The notes below the pieces were generated by a model that worked only from the letters and a program-made list of their open reading frames with translations, was not told the DNA's origin and searched no databases. From assembly GCA_026874595.1 (NCBI GenBank), contig CM049310.1, positions 29,575,558-29,639,557 of the forward strand: 64,000 bases of DNA. The letters are read 5' to 3'. The stretch is from Sipunculus nudus. Lineage: Eukaryota > Annelida > Sipuncula > Golfingiida > Sipunculidae. Positions 49,601 through 61,600 of this stretch are shown piece by piece (within the stretch, counting starts at the first letter, position 1; each line of letters begins with the position of its first letter). The position numbers were made by a program, and so were the translations under genes.

Positions 49601-52600
49601 GATGTAAACAGTTGTTTGCTCAGCTCACACTGATTTGTGGCTGTATAGGTTAAGTATTTCATGGAAACCGTTGTTTGCTCAGCTCAGACTGCTTTGGGGC
49701 TGTGTGGGTGGAGTATTTGATGTAAACAGTTGTTTGCTCAGCCCAGACTGCTTTGGAGCTGTGTGGGTGGAGTATTTGATGTAAACAGTTGTTTGCTCAG
49801 CCCAGACTGCTTTGGGGCTGTACGTGTGGTGTATTTGATGTAAACAGTTGTTTGCTCAGCTCAGACTGCTTTGGTGCTGTGTGGGTGGAGTATTTGATGT
49901 AAACAGTTGTTTGCTCAGCCCAGACTGCTTTGGGGCTGTACGTGTGGTGTATTTGATGTAAACAGTTGTTTACTCAGCTCAGTCTTCTTTTGGGTTGTAT
50001 TGCTGGTGTATTTAATGTAAACAGTTGTTTGCTCAGCTCAGACTGCTTTGGGGCTGTATGGTTGGAGTATTTGATGTAAACAGTTGTTTGCTCAGCTCAC
50101 ACTGATTTGTGGCTGTATGGGTTAAGTATTTCATGGAAACAGTTGTTTGCTCAGCCCAGACTGCTTTGGAGCTGTGTGGGTGGAGTATTTGATGTAAACA
50201 GTTGTTTGCTCAGCCCAGACTGCTTTGGGGTTGTGTGGGTGGAGTATTTGATGGAAACAGTTGTTTGCTCAGCTCAGACTTCTTTGGGGCTGTACGTGTG
50301 GTGTATTTGATGTAAACAGTTGTTTACTCAGCTCAGACTTCTTTGGGGTTGTATTGCTGGTGTATTAAATGTAAACAGTTGTTTGCTCAGCTCAGACTTC
50401 TTTGGGGTTGTATTGGTGGTGTATTTAATGTAAACAGTTGTTTGCTCAGCTCACACTGATTTGTGGCTGTATGGGTTAAGTATTTCATGGAAACCGTTGT
50501 TTGCCCAGCTCAGACTGCTTTGGGGCTGTGTGGGAGGAGTATGTGAGGTAAACAGTTGTTTGCTCAGCTCACACTGATTTGTGGCTGTATAGGTTAAGTA
50601 TTTCATGGAAACCGTTGTTTGCTCAGCTCAGACTGCTTTGGGGCTGTACGTGTGGTGTATTTGATGTAAACAGTTGTTTGCTCAGCCCAGACTTCTTTGG
50701 AGCTGTGTGGGTGGTGTATTTGATGTAAACAGTTGTTTGCTCAGCCCAGACTGCTTTGGGGCTGTACGTGTGCTGTATTTGATGTAAACAGTTGTTTGCT
50801 CAGCTCAGACTGCTTTGGGGCTGTGTGGGTGGAGTATTTGATGTAAACAGTTGTTTGCTCAGCCCAGACTGCTTTGGGGCTGTACGTGTGGTGTATTTGA
50901 TGTAAACAGTTGTTTACTCAGCTCAGACTTCTTTTGGGTTGTATTGCTGGTGTATTTAATGTAAACAGTTGTTTGCTCAGCTCAGACTGCTTTGGGGCTG
51001 TATGGTTGGAGTATTTGATGTAAACAGTTGTTTGCTCAGCTCACACTGATTTGTGGCTGTATGGGTTAAGTATTTCATGGAAACAGTTGTTTGCTCAGCC
51101 CAGACTGCTTTGGAGCTGTGTGGGTGGAGTATTTGATGTAAACAGTTGTTTGCTCAGCCCAGACTGCTTTGGGGCTGTACGTGTGGTGTATTTGATGGAA
51201 ACAGTTGTTTGCTCAGCTCAGACTTCTTTAGGGTTGTATTGGTGGTGTATTTGATGTAAACAGTTGTTTGCTCAGCTCACACTGATTTGTGGCTGCATGG
51301 GTTAAGTACTTCATGGAAACCGTTGTTTGCTCAGCTCAGACTGCTTTGGGGCTGTGTGGGTGGAGTATTTGATGTAAACAGTTGTTTACTCAGCTCAGAC
51401 TGCTTTTGGGTTGTATTGCTTATGTATTTGATGTAAACAGTTGATTGCTAAGCTCAGACTACTTTGGGGCTGTATGGGTGGAGGATTTGATGTAAACAGT
51501 TGTTTGCTCAGCTCACACTGATTTGTGGCTGTATGGGTTAAGTATTTCATGGAAACCGTTGTTTGCTCAGCTCAGACTGCCCTGGGGCTATATGGGTGGA
51601 GTATTTCATGGAAACCGTTGTTTGCTCAGCTCAGACTGCTTTGGGGCTGTATGGTTGGAGTATTTGATGTAAACAGTTGTTTGCTCAGCTCACACTGATT
51701 TGTGGCTGTATAGGTTAAGTATTTCATGGAAACCGTTGTTTGCTCAGCTCAGACTGCTTTGGGGCTGTGTGGGTGGAGTATTTGATGTAAACAGTTGTTT
51801 GCTCAGCCCAGACTGCTTTGGAGCTGTGTGGGTGGAGTATTTGATGTAAACAGTTGTTTGCTCAGCCCAGACTGCTTTGGGGCTGTACGTGTGGTGTATT
51901 TGATGTAAACAGTTGTTTGCTCAGCTCAGACTGCTTTGGTGCTGTGTGGGTGGAGTATTTGATGTAAACAGTTGTTTGCTCAGCCCAGACTGCTTTGGGG
52001 CTGTACGTGTGGTGTATTTGATGTAAACAGTTGTTTACTCAGCTCAGTCTTCTTTTGGGTTGTATTGCTGGTGTATTTAATGTAAACAGTTGTTTGCTCA
52101 GCTCAGACTGCTTTGGGGCTGTATGGTTGGAGTATTTGATGTAAACAGTTGTTTGCTCAGCTCACACTGATTTGTGGCTGTATGGGTTAAGTATTTCATG
52201 GAAACAGTTGTTTGCTCAGCCCAGACTGCTTTGGAGCTGTGTGGGTGGAGTATTTGATGTAAACAGTTGTTTGCTCAGCCCAGACTGCTTTGGGGCTGTG
52301 TGGGTGGAGTATTTGATGGAAACAGTTGTTTGCTCAGCTCAGACTTCTTTGGGGCTGTACGTGTGGTGTATTTGATGTAAACAGTTGTTTACTCAGCTCA
52401 GACTTCTTTGGGGTTGTATTGCTGGTGTATTAAATGTAAACAGTTGTTTGCTCAGCTCAGACTTCTTTGGGGTTGTATTGGTGGTGTATTTGATGTAAAC
52501 AGTTGTTTGCTCAGCTCACACTGATTTGTGGCTGTATGGGTTAAGTATTTCATGGAAACCGTTGTTTGCTCAGCTCAGACTGCCCTGGGGCTATATGGGT

Positions 52601-55600
52601 GGAGTATTTCATGGAAACCGTTGTTTGCTCAGCTCAGACTGCTTTGGGGCTGTGTGGGTGGAGTATTTGATGTAAACAGTTGTTTGCTCAGCCCAGACTG
52701 CTTTGGGGCTGTACGTGTGGTGTATTTGATGTAAACAGTTGTTTACTCAGCTCAGACTTCTCTGGGGTTGTATTGCTGGTGTATTTAATGTAAACAGTTG
52801 TTTGCTCAGCTCAGACTTCTTTGGGGTTGTATTGGTGGTGTATTTGATGTAAACAGTTGTTTGCTCAGCTCACACTGATTTGTGGCTGTATAGGTTAAGT
52901 ATTTCATGGAAACCGTTGTTTGCTCAGCTCAGACTGCTTTGGGGCTGTGTGGGTGGAGTATTTGATGTAAACAGTTGTTTGCTCAGCCCAGACTGCTTTG
53001 GAGCTGTGTGGGTGGAGTATTTGATGTAAACAGTTGTTTGCTCAGCCCAGACTGCTTTGGGGCTGTACGTGTGGTGTATTTGATGTAAACAGTTGTTTGC
53101 TCAGCTCAGACTGCTTTGGTGCTGTGTGGGTGGAGTATTTGATGTAAACAGTTGTTTGCTCAGCCCAGACTGCTTTGGGGCTGTACGTGTGGTGTATTTG
53201 ATGTAAACAGTTGTTTACTCAGCTCAGTCTTCTTTTGGGTTGTATTGCTGGTGTATTTAATGTAAACAGTTGTTTGCTCAGCTCAGACTGCTTTGGGGCT
53301 GTATGGTTGGAGTATTTGATGTAAACAGTTGTTTGCTCAGCTCACACTGATTTGTGGCTGTATGGGTTAAGTATTTCATGGAAACAGTTGTTTGCTCAGC
53401 CCAGACTGCTTTGGAGCTGTGTGGGTGGAGTATTTGATGTAAACAGTTGTTTGCTCAGCCCAGACTGCTTTGGGGTTGTGTGGGTGGAGTATTTGATGGA
53501 AACAGTTGTTTGCTCAGCTCAGACTTCTTTGGGGCTGTACGTGTGGTGTATTTGATGTAAACAGTTGTTTACTCAGCTCAGACTTCTTTGGGGTTGTATT
53601 GCTGGTGTATTAAATGTAAACAGTTGTTTGCTCAGCTCAGACTTCTTTGGGGTTGTATTGGTGGTGTATTTAATGTAAACAGTTGTTTGCTCAGCTCACA
53701 CTGATTTGTGGCTGTATGGGTTAAGTATTTCATGGAAACCGTTGTTTGCCCAGCTCAGACTGCTTTGGGGCTGTGTGGGAGGAGTATGTGAGGTAAACAG
53801 TTGTTTGCTCAGCTCACACTGATTTGTGGCTGTATAGGTTAAGTATTTCATGGAAACCGTTGTTTGCTCAGCTCAGACTGCTTTGGGGCTGTACGTGTGG
53901 TGTATTTGATGTAAACAGTTGTTTGCTCAGCCCAGACTTCTTTGGAGCTGTGTGGGTGGTGTATTTGATGTAAACAGTTGTTTGCTCAGCCCAGACTGCT
54001 TTGGGGCTGTACGTGTGCTGTATTTGATGTAAACAGTTGTTTGCTCAGCTCAGACTGCTTTGGGGCTGTGTGGGTGGAGTATTTGATGTAAACAGTTGTT
54101 TGCTCAGCCCAGACTGCTTTGGGGCTGTACGTGTGGTGTATTTGATGTAAACAGTTGTTTACTCAGCTCAGACTTCTTTTGGGTTGTATTGCTGGTGTAT
54201 TTAATGTAAACAGTTGTTTGCTCAGCTCAGACTGCTTTGGGGCTGTATGGTTGGAGTATTTGATGTAAACAGTTGTTTGCTCAGCTCACACTGATTTGTG
54301 GCTGTATGGGTTAAGTATTTCATGGAAACAGTTGTTTGCTCAGCCCAGACTGCTTTGGAGCTGTGTGGGTGGAGTATTTGATGTAAACAGTTGTTTGCTC
54401 AGCCCAGACTGCTTTGGGGCTGTACGTGTGGTGTATTTGATGGAAACAGTTGTTTGCTCAGCTCAGACTTCTTTAGGGTTGTATTGGTGGTGTATTTGAT
54501 GTAAACAGTTGTTTGCTCAGCTCACACTGATTTGTGGCTGCATGGGTTAAGTACTTCATGGAAACCGTTGTTTGCTCAGCTCAGACTGCTTTGGGGCTGT
54601 GTGGGTGGAGTATTTGATGTAAACAGTTGTTTACTCAGCTCAGACTGCTTTTGGGTTGTATTGCTTATGTATTTGATGTAAACAGTTGATTGCTAAGCTC
54701 AGACTACTTTGGGGCTGTATGGGTGGAGGATTTGATGTAAACAGTTGTTTGCTCAGCTCACACTGATTTGTGGCTGTATGGGTTAAGTATTTCATGGAAA
54801 CCGTTGTTTGCTCAGCTCAGACTGCCCTGGGGCTATATGGGTGGAGTATTTCATGGAAACCGTTGTTTGCTCAGCTCAGACTGCTTTGGGGCTGTGTGGG
54901 TGGAGTATTTGATGTACACAGTTGTTTGCTCAGCCCAGACTGCTTTGGGGCTGTACGTGTGGTGTATTTGATGTTAACAGTTGTTTACTCAGATCAGACT
55001 TCTTTGGGGTTGTATTGCTGGTGTATTTAATGTAAACAGTTATTTGCTCAGCTCAGACTTCTTTGGGGTTGTATTGGTGGTGTATTTGATGTAAACAGTT
55101 GTTTGCTCAGCTCACACTGATTTGTGGCTGTATGGGTTAAGTATTTCATGGAAACCGTTGTTTGCCCAGCTCATACTGCTTTGGGGCTGCGTGGGAGGAG
55201 TATGTGATGTAAACAGTTGTTTGCTCAGCTCACACTGATTTGTGGCTGTATAGGTTAAGTATTTCATGGAAACCGTTGTTTGCTCAGCTCAGACTGCTTT
55301 GAGGCTGTGTGGGTGGAGTATTTGATGTAAACAGTTGTTTGCTCAGCCCAGACTGCTTTGGGGCTGTACGTGCGGTGTATTTGATGTAAACAGTTGTTTA
55401 CTCAGCTCAGACTTCTTTTGGGTTGTATTGCTGGTGTATTTAATGTAAACAGTTGTTTGCTCAGCTCAGACTGCTTTGGGGCTGTATGGTTGGAGTATTT
55501 GATGTAAACAGTTGTTTGCTCAGCTCACACTGATTTGTGGCTGTATGGGTTAAGTATTTCATGGAAACCGTTGATTGTTCAGCTCAGACTGCCCTGGGGC

Positions 55601-58600
55601 TATATGGGTGGAGTATTTCATGGAAACCGTTGTTTGCTCAGCTCAGACTGCTTTGGGGCTGTGTGGGTGGAGTATTTGATGTAAACAGTTGTTTGCTCAG
55701 CCCAGACTGCTTTGGGGCTGTACGTGTGGTGTATTTGATGGAAACAGTTGTTTACTCAGCCCAGACTTCTTTGGGGTTGTATTGCTGGTGTATTTAATGT
55801 AAACAGTTGTTTGCTCAGCTCAGACTTCTTTGGGGTTGTATTGGTGGTGTATTTGATGTAAACAGTTGTTTGCTCAGCTCACACTGATTTGTGGCTGTAT
55901 GGGTTAAGTATTTCATGGAAACCGTTGTTTGCCCAGCTAAGACTGCTTTGGGGCTGTGTGGGAGGAGTATGTGATGTAAACAGTTGTTTGCTCAGCTCAC
56001 ACTGATTTGTGGCTGTATAGGTTAAGTATTTCATGGAAACCGTTGTTTGCTCAGCTCAGACTGCTTTGGGGCTGTGTGGGTGGAGTATTTGATGTAAACA
56101 GTTGTTTGCTCAGCCCAGACTGCTTTGGAGCTGTACGTGTGATGTATTTGATGTAAACAGTTGTTTACTCAGCTCAGACTTCTTTGGGGTTGTATTGCTG
56201 GTGTATTTAATGTAAACAGTTGTTTGCTCAGCTCAGACTGCTTTGGGGCTGTATGGTTGGAGTATTTGATGTAAACAGTTGTTTGCTCAGCTCACACTGA
56301 TTTGTGGCTGTATGGGTTAAGTATTTGATGTAAACAGTTGTTTGCTCAGCCCAGACTGCTTTGGAGCTGTGTGGGTGGAGTATTTGATGTAAACAGTTGT
56401 TTGCTCAGCCCAGACTGCTTTGGGGCTCTACGTGTGGTGTATTTGATGTAAACAGTTGTTTACTCAGCTCAGACTTCTTTTGGGTTGTATTGCTGGTGTA
56501 TTTAATGTAAACAGTTGTTTGCTCAGCTCAGACTGCTTTGGGGCTGTATGGTTGGAGTATTTGATGTAAACAGTTGTTTGCTCAGCTCACACTGATTTGT
56601 GGCTGTATGGGTTAAGTATTTCATGGAAACAGTTGTTTGCTCAGCCCAGACTGCTTTGGAGCTGTGTGGGTGGAGTATTTGATGTAAACAGTTGTTTGCT
56701 CAGCCCAGACTGCTTTGGGGTTGTGTGGGTGGAGTATTTGATGGAAACAGTTGTTTGCTCAGCTCAGACTTCTTTGGGGCTGTACGTGTGGTGTATTTGA
56801 TGTAAACAGTTGTTTACTCAGCTCAGACTTCTTTGGGGTTGTATTGCTGGTGTATTAAATGTAAACAGTTGTTTGCTCAGCTCAGACTTCTTTGGGGTTG
56901 TATTGGTGGTGTATTTAATGTAAACAGTTGTTTGCTCAGCTCACACTGATTTGTGGCTGTATGGGTTAAGTATTTCATGGAAACCGTTGTTTGCCCAGCT
57001 CAGACTGCTTTGGGGCTGTGTGGGAGGAGTATGTGAGGTAAACAGTTGTTTGCTCAGCTCACACTGATTTGTGGCTGTATAGGTTAAGTATTTCATGGAA
57101 ACCGTTGTTTGCTCAGCTCAGACTGCTTTGGGGCTGTACGTGTGGTGTATTTGATGTAAACAGTTGTTTGCTCAGCCCAGACTTCTTTGGAGCTGTGTGG
57201 GTGGTGTATTTGATGTAAACAGTTGTTTGCTCAGCCCAGACTGCTTTGGGGCTGTACGTGTGCTGTATTTGATGTAAACAGTTGTTTGCTCAGCTCAGAC
57301 TGCTTTGGGGCTGTGTGGGTGGAGTATTTGATGTAAACAGTTGTTTGCTCAGCCCAGACTGCTTTGGGGCTGTACGTGTGGTGTATTTGATGTAAACAGT
57401 TGTTTACTCAGCTCAGACTTCTTTTGGGTTGTATTGCTGGTGTATTTAATGTAAACAGTTGTTTGCTCAGCTCAGACTGCTTTGGGGCTGTATGGTTGGA
57501 GTATTTGATGTAAACAGTTGTTTGCTCAGCTCACACTGATTTGTGGCTGTATGGGTTAAGTATTTCATGGAAACAGTTGTTTGCTCAGCCCAGACTGCTT
57601 TGGAGCTGTGTGGGTGGAGTATTTGATGTAAACAGTTGTTTGCTCAGCCCAGACTGCTTTGGGGCTGTACGTGTGGTGTATTTGATGGAAACAGTTGTTT
57701 GCTCAGCTCAGACTTCTTTAGGGTTGTATTGGTGGTGTATTTGATGTAAACAGTTGTTTGCTCAGCTCACACTGATTTGTGGCTGCATGGGTTAAGTACT
57801 TCATGGAAACCGTTGTTTGCTCAGCTCAGACTGCTTTGGGGCTGTGTGGGTGGAGTATTTGATGTAAACAGTTGTTTACTCAGCTCAGACTGCTTTTGGG
57901 TTGTATTGCTTATGTATTTGATGTAAACAGTTGATTGCTAAGCTCAGACTACTTTGGGGCTGTATGGGTGGAGGATTTGATGTAAACAGTTGTTTGCTCA
58001 GCTCACACTGATTTGTGGCTGTATGGGTTAAGTATTTCATGGAAACCGTTGTTTGCTCAGCTCAGACTGCCCTGGGGCTATATGGGTGGAGTATTTCATG
58101 GAAACCGTTGTTTGCTCAGCTCAGACTGCTTTGGGGCTGTGTGGGTGGAGTATTTGATGTACACAGTTGTTTGCTCAGCCCAGACTGCTTTGGGGCTGTA
58201 CGTGTGGTGTATTTGATGTTAACAGTTGTTTACTCAGATCAGACTTCTTTGGGGTTGTATTGCTGGTGTATTTAATGTAAACAGTTATTTGCTCAGCTCA
58301 GACTTCTTTGGGGTTGTATTGGTGGTGTATTTGATGTAAACAGTTGTTTGCTCAGCTCACACTGATTTGTGGCTGTATGGGTTAAGTATTTCATGGAAAC
58401 CGTTGTTTGCCCAGCTCATACTGCTTTGGGGCTGCGTGGGAGGAGTATGTGATGTAAACAGTTGTTTGCTCAGCTCACACTGATTTGTGGCTGTATAGGT
58501 TAAGTATTTCATGGAAACCGTTGTTTGCTCAGCTCAGACTGCTTTGAGGCTGTGTGGGTGGAGTATTTGATGTAAACAGTTGTTTGCTCAGCCCAGACTG

Positions 58601-61600
58601 CTTTGGGGCTGTACGTGCGGTGTATTTGATGTAAACAGTTGTTTACTCAGCTCAGACTTCTTTTGGGTTGTATTGCTGGTGTATTTAATGTAAACAGTTG
58701 TTTGCTCAGCTCAGACTGCTTTGGGGCTGTATGGTTGGAGTATTTGATGTAAACAGTTGTTTGCTCAGCTCACACTGATTTGTGGCTGTATGGGTTAAGT
58801 ATTTCATGGAAACCGTTGATTGTTCAGCTCAGACTGCCCTGGGGCTATATGGGTGGAGTATTTCATGGAAACCGTTGTTTGCTCAGCTCAGACTGCTTTG
58901 GGGCTGTGTTGGTGGAGTATTTGATGTAAACAGTTGTTTGCTCAGCCCAGACTGCTTTGGGGCTGTACGTGTGGTGTATTTGATGGAAACAGTTGTTTAC
59001 TCAGCCCAGACTTCTTTGGGGTTGTATTGCTGGTGTATTTAATGTAAACAGTTGTTTGCTCAGCTCAGACTTCTTTGGGGTTGTATTGGTGGTGTATTTG
59101 ATGTAAACAGTTGTTTGCTCAGCTCACACTGATTTGTGGCTGTATGGGTTAAGTATTTCATGGAAACCGTTGTTTGCCCAGCTAAGACTGCTTTGGGGCT
59201 GTGTGGGAGGAGTATGTGATGTAAACAGTTGTTTGCTCAGCTCACACTGATTTGTGGCTGTATAGGTTAAGTATTTCATGGAAACCGTTGTTTGCTCAGC
59301 TCAGACTGCTTTGGGGCTGTGTGGGTGGAGTATTTGATGTAAACAGTTGTTTGCTCAGCCCAGACTGCTTTGGAGCTGTACGTGTGATGTATTTGATGTA
59401 AACAGTTGTTTACTCAGCTCAGACTTCTTTGGGGTTGTATTGCTGGTGTATTTAATGTAAACAGTTGTTTGCTCAGCTCAGACTGCTTTGGGGCTGTATG
59501 GTTGGAGTATTTGATGTAAACAGTTGTTTGCTCAGCTCACACTGATTTGTGGCTGTATGGGTTAAGTATTTGATGTAAACAGTTGTTTGCTCAGCCCAGA
59601 CTGCTTTGGAGCTGTGTGGGTGGAGTATTTGATGTAAACAGTTGTTTGCTCAGCCCAGACTGCTTTGGGGCTCTACGTGTGGTGTATTTGATGTAAACAG
59701 TTGTTTACTCAGCTCAGACTTCTTTTGGGTTGTATTGCTGGTGTATTTAATGTAAACAGTTGTTTGCTCAGCTCAGACTGCTTTGGGGCTGTATGGTTGG
59801 AGTATTTGATGTAAACAGTTGTTTGCTCAGCTCACACTGATTTGTGGCTGTATGGGTTAAGTATTTCATGGAAACAGTTGTTTGCTCAGCCCAGACTGCT
59901 TTGGAGCTGTGTGGGTGGAGTAATTGATGTAAACAGTTGTTTGCTCAGCCCAGACTGCTTTGGGGCTGTACGTGTAGTGTATTTGATGGAAACAGTTGTT
60001 TGCTCAGCTCAGACTTCTTTAGGGTTGTATTGGTGGTGTATTTGATGTAAACAGTTGTTTGCTCAGCTCACACTGATTTGTGGCTGTATGGGTTAAGTAT
60101 TTCATGGAAACCGTTGTTTGCCCAGCTCAGACTGCTTTGGGGCTGTGTGGGAGGAGTATGTGATGTAAACAGTTGTTTGCTCAGCTCACACTGATTTGTG
60201 GCTGTATAGGTTAAGTATTTCATGGAAACCGTTGTTTGCTCAGCTCAGACTGCTTTGGGGCTGTGTGGGTGGAGTATTTGATGTAAACAGTTGTTTGCTC
60301 AGCCCAGACTGCTTTGGGGCTGTACGTGTGGTGTATTTGATGTAAACAGTTGTTTACTCAGCTCAGACTTCTTTTGGGTTGTATTGCTGGTGTATTTAAT
60401 GTAAACAGTTGTTTGCTCAGCTCAGACTGCTTTGGGGCTGTATGGTTGGAGTATTTGATGTAAACAGTTGTTTGCTCAGCTCACACTGATTTGTGGCTGT
60501 ATGGGTTAAGTATTTCATGGAAACAGTTGTTTGCTCAGCCCAGACTGCTTTGGAGCTGTGTTGGTGGAGTATTTGATATAAACAGTTGTTTGCTCAGCCC
60601 AGACTGCTTTGGGGCTGTACGTGTGGTGTATTTGATGTAAACAGTTGTTTACTCAGATCAGACTGCTTTTGGGTTGTATTGCTGATGTATTTGATGTAAA
60701 CAGTTGATTGCTAAGCTCAGACTACTTTGGGGCTGTATGGTTGGAGGATTTGATGTAAACAGTTGTTTGCTCAGCTCACACTGATTTGTGGCTGTATGGG
60801 TTAAGTATTTCATGGAAACCGTTGTTTGCTCAGCTCAGACTGCCCTGGGGCTATATGGGTGGAGTATTTCATGGAAACCGTTGTTTGCTCAGCTCAGACT
60901 GCATTGGGGCTGTGTGGGTGGAGTATTTGATGTAAACAGTTGTTTGCTCAGCCCAGACTGCTTTGGGGCTGTACGTGCGGTGTATTTGATGTAAACAGTT
61001 GTTTACTCAGCTCAGACTTCTCTGGGGTTGTATTGCTGGTGTATTTAATGTAAACAGTTGTTTGCTCAGCTCAGACTTCTTTGGGGTTGTATTGGTGGTG
61101 TATTTGATGTAAACAGTTGTTTGCTCAGCTCACACTGATTTGTGGCTGTATGGGTTAAGTATTTCATGGAAACCGTTGTTTGCCCAGCTCAGACTGCTTT
61201 GGGGCTGTGTGGGAGGAGTATGTGATGTAAACAGTTGTTTGCTCAGCTCACACTGATTTGTGGCTGTATAGGTTAAGTATTTCATGGAAACCGTTGTTTG
61301 CTCAGCTCAGACTGCTTTGGGGCTGTGTGGGTGGAGTATTTGATGTAAACAGTTGTTTGCTCAGCCCAGACTGCTTTGGAGCTGTGTGGGTGGAGTATTT
61401 GATGTAAACAGTTGTTTGCTCAGCCCAGACTGCTTTGGGGCTGTACGTGTGGTGTATTTGATGTAAACAGTTGTTTGCTCAGCTCAGACTGCTTTGGTGC
61501 TGTGTGGGTGGAGTATTTGATGTAAACAGTTGTTTGCTCAGCCCAGACTGCTTTGGAGCTGTGTGGGTGGAGTATTTGATGTAAACAGTTGTTTGCTCAG

